The notes under the pieces are model-generated. The model was not told the origin of the DNA, searched no databases, and worked only from the letters and a program-made list of their open reading frames with translations. From positions 309,838 to 373,837 of the forward strand of contig JBCCOS010000001.1 in the NCBI GenBank assembly GCA_039025235.1: a stretch of 64,000 nt of DNA, read 5' to 3'. A program made the translations under genes and the position numbers. Each line of letters starts with the position of its first letter. Within the stretch, counting starts at the first letter, position 1. Positions 24,959 to 32,783 of this stretch are shown here, one piece after another. The DNA is from MED-G105 sp039025235 (GTDB lineage Bacteria > Pseudomonadota > Alphaproteobacteria > Caulobacterales > Parvularculaceae).

Positions 24959-25413
24959 GAACCGATAATCTAAACGCACGAACAAAAGCCATTGCGTATG
25001 TGAGATCGTCAACCGCACAGCATGTCGTTGATAGCGAACAAATTTGCTTTCAAACGCAGCGCATTATTGAATATGCAAAATCAAATAGCTTCAAATTAGA
25101 GAACGTCTATACGGATTCGGGCTGTATTGACGACAACTTATTCGCAAGAGAAACCATGTTGTTTGATCTTTCTCAGCGTTCCGATACCAACGAGTTAGTT
25201 CTGTTAGTTGACGATATTTCCAACTTAGGGCGTAACCTCTCTGTAAACTTAGACATTCGCGATAAAATACACCAATGCGGCGTTGAAATTATCGTCATTG
25301 GCATGGAGGACTTGAATAAGGAAACCGCGGATTTAGTCATGCGCATGAGAATTGCTCATACGGAATACGAAGACAATTTAGTCGAAGAAGTAATTTCAAT
25401 TCAGGAAGACTAA
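24955..25413 (+). CDS. Resolvase-domain protein without DNA-binding domain
   Basis: This encodes 152 residues, covering only the serine recombinase catalytic domain. It begins AIAYVRSSTAQH with the candidate Ser nucleophile, continues with YTDSGCIDD, then DDISNLGRN at the place of the usual LDRLGRS motif. The helix after it (ADLVMRMRIAHTEYEDNLVE) is shortened, and no helix-turn-helix or zinc-ribbon part follows. It is either a truncated relic or a regulatory protein that can only dimerise. The A+T-rich codons match the locus to its left. Confidence 0.65.
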   Translation: MRTDNLNARTKAIAYVRSSTAQHVVDSEQICFQTQRIIEYAKSNSFKLENVYTDSGCIDDNLFARETMLFDLSQRSDTNELVLLVDDISNLGRNLSVNLDIRDKIHQCGVEIIVIGMEDLNKETADLVMRMRIAHTEYEDNLVEEVISIQED

Positions 25414-25431
25414 GTTCGTCCAAACTTTCAC

Positions 25432-25990
25432 TCAAACCGTATCGTCATCCTCAGAATGGCCAAAATAAACACCGGCACTTCCTATGAGTTCAAGCTGCTG
25501 TCGTCGTTCAGATTTTCCTTCCTCCATTTCATCATAATGCCATTCTAATTCTTCAAGAACGCCCATACTGGGGCTATTGCGTTGAAAGCACTCTAGATAA
25601 TCTTCAACAAGCTCAGGGTCAAAATTTAGTGGATCGATACTGCGTAAAAATTCTAGGTATCCTGACGTTTCCTTCGTATTCATGAAAAATATTAGCAATT
25701 CTTTCCACAACGTTCCTTCGGATGGAATGTCTGCCTCACCTAGAAATACGGCATACGCTTTTGACTCTGAATGTAGTTCGTATGTGTATAAATTAAGGTC
25801 ACGCGCTTTGTCTGAAATAATCTCATAGAGGGTAGAAGAAATTTTTATTGTGATTTTACGCAAGAACGCCATGTAGCGCTTGGAATTTGGTGTACCTAAC
25901 AGGTCATGGTTTCTTGGCGTATCAACGGTCAGGTGTTTCGAAAAAAATGCAATCAACGCTTCCTTTTCTTTGTCTAAGGCCGTTGTCGTT
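25432..25990 (-). pseudogene. 3' part of gene interrupted by IS copy 2
   Basis: The frame is open leftward from the IS edge and reads through LDKEKEALIAFFSKHL to DDDTV at the stop, about 185 residues. The first ATG inside it is at 25956. Together with the segment 27,191-27,542 on the other side of the IS, which breaks off in LLALFSRFYNTY, it looks like one split gene. The two halves are not in frame when simply joined and there is no target duplication, so some bases at the junction have probably been lost. The C-terminal part is acidic and helical. Confidence 0.55.
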
Positions 25991-26054
25991 TGTCTTTCCC
26001 CCTTAAAACTGGGCCAGGGTTATCACTGATTTACAAACAAGATGGTGATTTCGA

Positions 26055-26342
26055 ATGGCTCGCAAACGTTTCAAGGACGAAGATATTTTGAACCTGCTTC
26101 GGCAGATCGATGTTGAACTTTCCAGCGGGAGTGATGTTGCGAGCGCCTGTCGCAAAGCGGGGGTCAGCAGCGCTACTTATTATGCATGGCGTAAACAGTA
26201 TGGCGGTATGGGTAAGTCGCAGTTGCAGGAAAAGAAAGCGTTGGAAAAAGAAAATCAACGGCTGAAGAAAATTGTCGCCGAGCTGGAGTTGGATAAGCTC
26301 ATATTAAAAGAAACGCTTGATTACCTAAAGCCCAAGGCCTGA
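26055..26342 (+). CDS. IS3-family OrfA
   Basis: This encodes 95 residues with the same plan as the copy at 15,213: helix-turn-helix (SACRKAGVSSATYYAWRKQY) and leucine zipper (LEKENQRLKKIVAELELDKL). Near its end the sequence reads CTA AAG, giving an A_AAG slip site rather than the canonical T_TTA_AAA heptamer of copy 1. Confidence 0.9.
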   Translation: MARKRFKDEDILNLLRQIDVELSSGSDVASACRKAGVSSATYYAWRKQYGGMGKSQLQEKKALEKENQRLKKIVAELELDKLILKETLDYLKPKA

Positions 26343-26425
26343 CGGTTTCCGACCTTCGTCAGGCCGTTATTCATGTCCGTCAAAAACTCGATACGTCCGA
26401 GCGACGAACTTGCAAAACGGTCGGC

Positions 26426-27175
26426 ATGGCGCGTTCATCACAGCAATACAAAGTCCGCCCTCAAAAAGATGATGACAGCCTTCGGCTGGCTCTAATTCGT
26501 TTAGCCAAGCAATATGGCCGCTACGGTTATCGCAAGATCGCCAAGTTGCTTCGCATTGAAGGCTGGAACGTCAATCACAAGAAAGTTGAGCGGCTATGGC
26601 GCGAGGAAGGTCTACAACTGCCCCAACGTCATAAGAAACGAAAGCGTCTTTATCACAACGACAGCTCCATCATTCGACTACGTCCTCAATACCAAAACCA
26701 TATCTGGAGCGTCGACTTTGTGCATGACCGCCTGAGCAATGGCGCAGCTTATCGGATGCTAACGATCATCGACGAATATACCCGAGAAGCGCTTGCTGTC
26801 ATCGTCAAGCTGAAGATGGGCTCGGCGGAAGTTCTCGAAGCGCTGTATGATCTAATCCTCAAGCACGGAAAGCCGCAATTTGTTCGTTCCGATAATGGCA
26901 AAGAGTTCACAGCCGAAGCGTTGCAAAGCTGGCTGAAAAAAGTTGGCGTTCAACCCATCCAGATCTATCCGGGATCTCCCTGGGAGAACGGATACAATGA
27001 ACGATTCAACGGAACGCTACGCACGGAAGTGCTAAATGCAGAGTGGTTCGCCACCATCGATCAGGCCAAAACCGTCATCGGCAAATGGCTTAAACAGTAT
27101 AATCATGTCCGACCGCATCAGGCGCTGGGAATGAGACCACCCGTCCCAGAAACTGTCCAAATCAGTGGCACATAA
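26426..27175 (+). CDS. IS3-family OrfB, DDE transposase
   Basis: This encodes 249 residues from ATG 26426, but the frame is open back to orfA and the native product is probably an OrfAB frameshift fusion. The DDE residues are in WSVDFVHDRL, VRSDNGKEF and WENGYNERFNGTL. It appears intact. Differences from copy 1 are mostly at third codon positions. Confidence 0.9.
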   Translation: MARSSQQYKVRPQKDDDSLRLALIRLAKQYGRYGYRKIAKLLRIEGWNVNHKKVERLWREEGLQLPQRHKKRKRLYHNDSSIIRLRPQYQNHIWSVDFVHDRLSNGAAYRMLTIIDEYTREALAVIVKLKMGSAEVLEALYDLILKHGKPQFVRSDNGKEFTAEALQSWLKKVGVQPIQIYPGSPWENGYNERFNGTLRTEVLNAEWFATIDQAKTVIGKWLKQYNHVRPHQALGMRPPVPETVQISGT

Positions 27176-27190
27176 CAAGGGGGCTGGACA

Positions 27191-27542
27191 GATAAGTGTT
27201 GTAAAATCGAGAAAATAGGGCAAGAAGCTCATTGTGAGGTTTCTGGAAAGGCAAATTATGAGATTTTTTTACCCTTGAAAGCAAATCAAGATGATTATGC
27301 GTAATCAGAGATTTTTCTAATTTTTTTTGATCGTGCCGATCATCATGCTCAAGCAGAATAACAGCGACTTTTAAAAGACGCTCCATTCCAACCGAGAGAT
27401 TGTACAATACCTCAAACACATTTTCAGGATGATCTAATTGATCGGTATCGTGATAGGCCCGTAAGCCATTGTAGATAAATGTGCCTGATATGCTCAGTTC
27501 TTCCCCAAGTCGGAAGTTTTTCCAATATTCAGATATTCGCAT
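27191..27542 (-). pseudogene. 5' part of HEPN-like gene cut by IS copy 2
   Basis: The gene starts at 27542 (MRISEYWKNF) and its native sequence stops at the IS edge after LLALFSRFYNTY; the last residues of the open frame are IS-encoded. The retained 117 residues are helical (VFEVLYNLSVGMERLLKVAV, LEKSLITHNHLDLLSRVK), reminiscent of HEPN-type or similar four-helix proteins from defence and toxin systems, although the RNase motif is not certain. Its downstream half is probably 25,432-25,990. It follows the relaxase gene in the same direction. Confidence 0.55.
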
Positions 27543-27565
27543 ATTTTGTTATATCCATTGCGGCG

Positions 27566-28810
27566 CTATTCGAATTCTGGCTCAGGACCTTTAGGGCCTG
27601 ATTTTTTCCAACCTCTATAAACCTCCGAATCTCTTTCTAGTATACGGCTATCACGGACATAATCACGCCGTGTTTGTAGCTTGAAAAGCTCTAGCTGTTT
27701 GCGCTGCTCCAAATGTTGCGCAATGAGCTGATCTTTTTCGAGTCTGTCGCGTTTCGAATACGCTTCAGCTTCATTTTCATTGAATTTTTGTATGCGTCTG
27801 TGTTCCCCGCGCAAAACATCCCACAGCCCTTTAATGCCTTTTCTGAAACGGCTTTGACGTATGCGGTTTTCTTCTACGCTACGTTTTCCTTGGTGCTCAT
27901 ATAACGATAATCGTTCTGCTTTTTGTTTTCGTGCCAGCGAAACGAGGCGACTTTCAAAGTCTCTTAGGCGCTCATTCGTATGCTGTTTTAAATCGCCTTT
28001 GAACTTTTCAAAATTGGAGAGCATATCCTTGGCAATAAGAGATTTAAGGTCGTCAACGCTGCGAAGGTTAGCTTCATCTCCAAGACGTTCACGGATTTCT
28101 TTGGTCTTTCTGCCTGTCTGCTTGGGAATTGAATAAATCTCACCATTCATATCAACGGCGACATATGGAATTTTGTCACCTTTAGCCAGAAAGTAGCCAA
28201 ATTCTTCTAACGCCTGGACGAATGATGATTTGCTATCTGAGATAGCCCACGCATCCCGAAACGCGGCTTTAATCGCTTTGGGGTGCATCCCAATACGTTT
28301 TGCTTGTTCATACTCGGCGCGTGTGAAGTTTTTAGGGTTACGATTGCGGCTATCAACGAGTCCCTCTGGAATTTGCCAGCCATGTTCTATGAAAAGCTCA
28401 CGCGATACGGCTTTCAGTTTCTTATGGTCATGGGACATTTGCACAGCAGTCATTGAATCAACCTTGATCCTAGACCAGACGACATGACAATGCCGCCGCC
28501 CTTCCTTTTCGTGGAAGACAATAGCGCGAGGCTGTCCCGCTAGATTGAGCTTCTTTTCAACCTTCTCAATCGCGGCCTCAAAATCCGCTATTGAGACTTT
28601 CTCATTTGGAGGCGGGTTAAACGAAGTGGAATAGAGAAATTGCTTGCAGTGCGTCCCCCGGCTAATGGCGTATACCTCATTGAGAGCGCCCATAAGATTC
28701 TCTGAGGCGAAGCCGCGCAATTCATGTACTTCTACATGCTCATTTTCCGGCTTCATAAGGTGAAGCGCTAAATCTTTGGCCCCGCCGCGCTGGTTTCCCG
28801 CAACAATCAT
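27566..28810 (-). CDS. Relaxase / mobilisation nuclease
   Basis: This encodes 414 residues. The N-terminal relaxase domain has the HUH-type metal motif in GRRHCHVVWSRI (two His separated by one residue). Its opening (MIVAGNQRGGAKDLALHLM and VHELRGF) matches a relaxase type common on alphaproteobacterial mobile elements, as far as I remember. The C-terminal 170 residues are basic coiled coil (FESRLVSLARKQKAERLSLY). It would nick oriT, probably located just upstream of the mobC-like gene, and be delivered by the coupling ATPase at 865-2625. The mobC-like gene lies 5 bases upstream. Confidence 0.88.
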   Translation of the reverse strand: MIVAGNQRGGAKDLALHLMKPENEHVEVHELRGFASENLMGALNEVYAISRGTHCKQFLYSTSFNPPPNEKVSIADFEAAIEKVEKKLNLAGQPRAIVFHEKEGRRHCHVVWSRIKVDSMTAVQMSHDHKKLKAVSRELFIEHGWQIPEGLVDSRNRNPKNFTRAEYEQAKRIGMHPKAIKAAFRDAWAISDSKSSFVQALEEFGYFLAKGDKIPYVAVDMNGEIYSIPKQTGRKTKEIRERLGDEANLRSVDDLKSLIAKDMLSNFEKFKGDLKQHTNERLRDFESRLVSLARKQKAERLSLYEHQGKRSVEENRIRQSRFRKGIKGLWDVLRGEHRRIQKFNENEAEAYSKRDRLEKDQLIAQHLEQRKQLELFKLQTRRDYVRDSRILERDSEVYRGWKKSGPKGPEPEFE

Positions 28811-28815
28811 GGCCC

Positions 28816-29256
28816 TTAATCCTGATTTTTGATCCCAAGAGCCGCGACAAGCTCAGAGCGCATACCCTTTATGGCTGCGCATGCTTCTAAAAGCTCTTGT
28901 TCAAGTTCTGGTGTGACAGGCAACGCCCCCATATTGGCGGCTTTGGCGATCTGGTTGAGATTGGCCGCAAGCCGCGATTGACCCAAACCACCCAACATTT
29001 GACCAATGACGGATAACTCTGCCGAAGGGGTTCGTCTCTTTTTGCTTGGCTTCCGGTGGGGAAATGGCAAATCAGGCACATCAAACAGCTTTAGACGAAT
29101 ATATGAAGCCAGTGAAAGCGTACCCGCAGCGCTTTCTAAATACGCCTTCTCTTGATCCGTAAAACGGATAGAGAATGGCGGGGGATACTTTTTTTTGGAT
29201 TTTCCAGCCTTCTGAGCCGCTTGTTTGAAATTTTCGGTGTTGGGGGACTCGCTCAT
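28816..29256 (-). CDS. mobC: MobC-like mobilisation accessory protein
   Basis: This encodes 146 residues: a basic, disordered start (AQKAGKSKKKYPPPFSIRFT), a ribbon-helix-helix type segment (FTDQEKAYLESAAGTLSLAS) and the MobC-typical stretch LGQSRLAANLNQIAKAANMG. MobC proteins help the relaxase open the DNA at oriT. It is coupled to the gene upstream by an ATGA overlap and is followed closely by the relaxase. Confidence 0.82.
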   Translation of the reverse strand: MSESPNTENFKQAAQKAGKSKKKYPPPFSIRFTDQEKAYLESAAGTLSLASYIRLKLFDVPDLPFPHRKPSKKRRTPSAELSVIGQMLGGLGQSRLAANLNQIAKAANMGALPVTPELEQELLEACAAIKGMRSELVAALGIKNQD

Positions 29257-29480
29257 GCCGCATCCTCCCCAAACTCGATATTTTCGGCTTGTAGCTGGCT
29301 CTCCCAGTGCTTTAAATCGGAAAAAATGGAGTTCGAACTAAATCCCTCTTCCTCCGCCAGTTTACATATCTCACGACTAGCGTGCTGCGCACGCGCCTCC
29401 GATAGGGCGCCCTGACCGGGCGACGCGCAGTCGCGCGTTTGGGCTGAAGGGTTAGAACTTTCTCCCTTCGTCTCCGCCAC
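29253..29480 (-). CDS. Small protein coupled to mobC
   Basis: The frame of 75 codons ends in an ATGA overlap with mobC, which argues that at least its C-terminal part (REICKLAEEEGFSSNSIFSD) is translated. The N-terminal half is encoded by a palindromic repeat also seen next to tRNA-Tyr (45,353-45,432), so the true start may lie inside, at a GTG or TTG near 29,380. The protein is acidic and helical with no known family. Confidence 0.45.
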   Translation of the reverse strand: MAETKGESSNPSAQTRDCASPGQGALSEARAQHASREICKLAEEEGFSSNSIFSDLKHWESQLQAENIEFGEDAA

Positions 29481-29590
29481 TATTTGCCTCGCGGGCCAAG
29501 GGCCCTCCGGCGGGGCGGGCTGACTGCCCGGGCCGCAGTCGCGGCTTTTATCAGCGTTTGAACGTTCTCCCTCTCTTCGCTAGGCGCCTC
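29331..29590. repeat. Tandem degenerate ~110-bp repeats at island edge
   Basis: Three segments of the form GTTnGAACn...CCCT recur at 29331, 29451 and 29556, each followed by a G+C-rich palindromic part; the first two also end in CTCCGCCA, like the 3' end of a tRNA gene. The block lies between mobC and the first chromosomal-type gene. It could be a chain of old attachment sites, the transfer origin, or both. Confidence 0.5.
29365..29446 (+). repeat. Interspersed palindromic repeat A, copy 1
   Basis: The copy contains CATATCTCACGAC and GGGCGCCCTGACCGGGC, both exactly shared with 45,353-45,432. Between them is a hairpin, GCGTGC/GCACGC here and ATGCG/CGCAT in the other copy, so the stem is kept while its bases change. 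Confidence 0.7.
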
Positions 29591-29698
29591 GTTTTCAGGG
29601 TAAAAACGCGAAATCCTGTCTAGATATTCCTGCGCATTAAAATTATGGCTTCATCGAAATTCTGCGTGAAATGAAAACGTCTTACCGGAAGCTGAACA
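29481..29698. other. G+C-rich palindromic spacer, candidate oriT
   Basis: No gene. The stretch has dense inverted repeats (GGGCCAAGGGCCC, GGCGGGGCGGGC, TGCCCGGGCCGCA). Its position directly before mobC and the relaxase is where transfer origins normally lie. I cannot point to a nick site. Confidence 0.4.
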
Positions 29699-32686
29699 TC
29701 AATCTTTCTTTGCTGCTCCGTCCGATTTCAGCGTTAAAAGAAATGCAATAACATCTTCGATTTCCTGTGGATTTAATAGGAGTGTCGCCGACGGCATTTG
29801 CGACATGTCTCCCGGTTTGCCATAGCCTTCAGCAATATCCGCACTGGGGTTGAGCAAGGCACGGCGCAAATAAGCTTCATCGCGACGAGAGCCAATTCCT
29901 GACATGGAGGGGCCGATTTTTCCGCCAATGCCCATGACCTGGTGACATGTGATGCAGCCCGATTCGGCGCTTACAATCTTTTTAAATCCGTCTCCGGGAT
30001 CGCCTGCAAAGACGCTCTCGCCCTTGCCAAGGTCGATATCGAGGCCGGTTTCTTCGGGTGTCACTCCATGCAAAGCGGCCGCAAGCTTGACGGACCGTGA
30101 AAGCCAAAGGTCTTCCATGTTCGCATCATTTTTCAGTGCAGTACGGACGATATCAGCAGCCGTGTTACTCGCGTCTGACAATTGCCCGAGGGTGTTTAAA
30201 GTTTCCAAACGGATTGCTGGGTCAGCATCTTTTACAATGCCTGTCGCCTGGATTTCTTCGACGGCGCCTGGCACGTTTACTGAGGCACGAACGGCATTTT
30301 TGCGGACCGCGCCGTCTTTGGATGACATCACTTTTTTGAGCGTGCCTCGATCCAGCGCGCCTAGTCCTTCAAGCGCCCAAATGGCATGGATGGCGCCATA
30401 GCCTTCCCCTTGTGCACGTGCTTTGAGGAGGCTCACCGCATCCGTTCTTTTGCTTTCGACAAGCAACCGTTGAGCCGTCAGTCGCCAGAACATATTGCTA
30501 TCATCAAGAGCTTCAATAAGGTCTTCAGATGATGCACCTTCGAGGCTTTGACGCGCCGGTTTTTTGGCACCCTTCCAGACTGCGCGATAAATACGTCCAT
30601 GAAGCTTATCCCTATTGGGATTAACATGGGCATTTCCAGCGCCTAGCTCACCGTCATAACCGGCTTCCTCTTTCGTCGGTTTCGGATTGTGTAACATAAT
30701 AAAGTTGTACCAGTCCGAGATGTAAAGTGCCCCGTCGGGACCAACTTCGGCCAAGATTGGCGAGACCCATTCGTCTGCACTGGCTAGAAATGAAAAGTCA
30801 TTTGTTGCTGAATAGCCGGCACCGTCTCGTTCGATCGTGAACTGACCAAGCAAGTGCCCTGTTGGGCCGGCAACAAAGGCTGTGTTGTCGCGCATTCGTG
30901 GCGGAAAAGCATCGCTCGCCGCAAAAGCGTGACCAGCAGCAGATGTGTAGGCGCCGAACCAATCCCCTTGTCGGATGTTGGGGGTAATCGGATAAAAGTT
31001 TGGCGTATCGGCAATTGTTTTTGCCGATGGCATCATCACCCCGGCCTTTGCGGCGATCGTTGCTGGAATAGCCCCCCAAAAGCTCGGATTGCCATTCGCC
31101 GTCGACCCAAAAAGATCGCCTGCGGCGTTGAAACCCGCACCCCAGGTATTGTTATTGAACTGATGAAGGAATTCGATCTTGGATCCATCCGGACGCATAC
31201 GAAATAGTCCATTGCCGAACTTCTGTTGCGTTTCGTTATCCTTTTCATTTTTGGGTGCCTTAAACCCCGAATAGCCTACGGCACCGTAAATCCAATTATC
31301 AAATCCATAGCGCAGATTGGACGGCCCAGCGTGGGTATCAAAAAGACCCCATGAGTCCTCAAACAAAACATCTTTGATATCGGCTTTGTCGTCGCCATCG
31401 GTATCCTTCATAAAATAAAAGTTTGGTGCCTGGGCAACCAAAACGCCGCCATTCATCAATGTAATTGCCGTTGGTATATTTAGGCCATCGGCAAAGACTT
31501 GCCGAGTGTCCATGAGACCGTCTTTGTCGGTATCTTCGAGAATAAGGATCCGGTCGTTGCCGCCTTCCTCTTTAATGTCGTTTGGATAATCGACTGTCTC
31601 GGCAACCCACAATCTGCCACGTTCATCCCAAGTGATGGAAATTGGATTCACGATAAGAGGGTCTGCGGCGACCAGTTGTAGCTCAAAATCTGCCGGGACC
31701 TGCATGTACGCCATACTGTCTTTGGGTGACAAAGGATGCTGATATTTCAATGGTGCAGGGCGCTTTTCGTAGTTGGGAATGTCACCGCGAACTTCATAGG
31801 TTAGAGGTTGGCGTGCCGCTATAAAGGCATCATATTGCGCTCGACGGTCGTCCCCGATGGCCCAAAGGATCCCACTCTTGAGAAGTTGATGGAATTCAGC
31901 AAGCTTCCAAACGCGTTCGTCATGTCCTGACGCAGTATAGAATACACGACCTTTTCCTTCCGTTCTGACCCATGTCCATGGTTCGCGTTTGCCAGTTTTT
32001 TCATCGACACGTTCCATCAAAACCGTACGATTTTCAGTATTATGATTTTTATGGATGTAAGTTTCGTCCCACGCTTCAAATCCTTCAAACCCGTCGAGCG
32101 CAGGATGATCCGGCTTAACAATGGCCGGTGAGAAAACCCCAGCACCGTGACTTTTGAATTGGGCGCCCAGCATGTCGATATAGCCACGTTGTGACTTAAA
32201 GGCGCCGCTGGCCATATGGACACCGATCAGCCCACGTCCTTGTTGGACGAACTCTTGCAGCGTCTTAAACTGCTGCTTCGACATGTTATTGAGGTCTGAG
32301 TATATCATCAGTAGATCGAAATGACCGAGATAGTCGGCAGAGAACGCCAAATCGACATCCTCTGTAAAATCGAAATAAATAGCATCACGTCCAAGTGACT
32401 GGGCGAGAATTGGAAAATAGGCTTGGCCCTCATGGCCTGCCCAATCAATCGTCCCCTCCGGATGGCCCAAAAACAAAACCCTAATGGGGCCTTGTCGGTC
32501 TTTCGGTTCTAAACCGGTACTCACCTTCTGCGGCTCTGTTTCATCCGTCGTTGCAGGCTGGGAGGTTTGCGTTTCCGACGTCTGTTGCGCGCACCCAATC
32601 AAAAATAGGGTACAGCTCGTCAGTACTGCAACGATCAACCAAGGTAAGGGTTGATTTTTTCGGATATGAAATTTTGCGGTGTTCAT
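29699..32686 (-). CDS. PVC-type ThuA/HEAT/cytochrome c lipoprotein
   Basis: This encodes 995 residues from ATG 32686; a longer frame from 32836 would begin inside the gap with no signal. The lipoprotein signal ends FLIGC. A ThuA-like domain follows (IRVLFLGHPEGTIDWAGHEG to GRGLIGVHMASGAF), then a beta-propeller dehydrogenase-like domain (LWVAETVDYPNDI, ILILEDTDKDGLMDTRQVFA), HEAT repeats, and a C-terminal cytochrome c with CITCH and GDMSQMPSA, whose Met is the likely axial ligand. Such proteins oxidise sugars or related compounds in the periplasm; they are common in Planctomycetes and in some marine proteobacteria. The substrate is unknown. Confidence 0.88.
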   Translation of the reverse strand: MNTAKFHIRKNQPLPWLIVAVLTSCTLFLIGCAQQTSETQTSQPATTDETEPQKVSTGLEPKDRQGPIRVLFLGHPEGTIDWAGHEGQAYFPILAQSLGRDAIYFDFTEDVDLAFSADYLGHFDLLMIYSDLNNMSKQQFKTLQEFVQQGRGLIGVHMASGAFKSQRGYIDMLGAQFKSHGAGVFSPAIVKPDHPALDGFEGFEAWDETYIHKNHNTENRTVLMERVDEKTGKREPWTWVRTEGKGRVFYTASGHDERVWKLAEFHQLLKSGILWAIGDDRRAQYDAFIAARQPLTYEVRGDIPNYEKRPAPLKYQHPLSPKDSMAYMQVPADFELQLVAADPLIVNPISITWDERGRLWVAETVDYPNDIKEEGGNDRILILEDTDKDGLMDTRQVFADGLNIPTAITLMNGGVLVAQAPNFYFMKDTDGDDKADIKDVLFEDSWGLFDTHAGPSNLRYGFDNWIYGAVGYSGFKAPKNEKDNETQQKFGNGLFRMRPDGSKIEFLHQFNNNTWGAGFNAAGDLFGSTANGNPSFWGAIPATIAAKAGVMMPSAKTIADTPNFYPITPNIRQGDWFGAYTSAAGHAFAASDAFPPRMRDNTAFVAGPTGHLLGQFTIERDGAGYSATNDFSFLASADEWVSPILAEVGPDGALYISDWYNFIMLHNPKPTKEEAGYDGELGAGNAHVNPNRDKLHGRIYRAVWKGAKKPARQSLEGASSEDLIEALDDSNMFWRLTAQRLLVESKRTDAVSLLKARAQGEGYGAIHAIWALEGLGALDRGTLKKVMSSKDGAVRKNAVRASVNVPGAVEEIQATGIVKDADPAIRLETLNTLGQLSDASNTAADIVRTALKNDANMEDLWLSRSVKLAAALHGVTPEETGLDIDLGKGESVFAGDPGDGFKKIVSAESGCITCHQVMGIGGKIGPSMSGIGSRRDEAYLRRALLNPSADIAEGYGKPGDMSQMPSATLLLNPQEIEDVIAFLLTLKSDGAAKKD

Positions 32687-32783
32687 TTTATTTTCTCTAC
32701 AAAAACCAATGCGTGAAATCGGGCCATGACTTCGAGATAAGATGCCTTCAAGACAAGATGTCTCCAAGACAATGCGTTTGGTG

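Larger units (their letters stand above)
25991..27190 (+). mobile_element. IS3-family insertion sequence, copy 2
   Basis: The element is 1200 bp. The left end TGTCTTTCCCCCTTAAAA and the right end, which reads TGTCCAGCCCCCTTGT in reverse complement, are imperfect inverted repeats. Unlike copy 1 there is no 4-bp flanking duplication (CGTT left, GATA right), which points to a deletion next to the element. It has orfA and orfB like copy 1 with many synonymous differences, so the two were not duplicated recently from each other. Confidence 0.88.
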
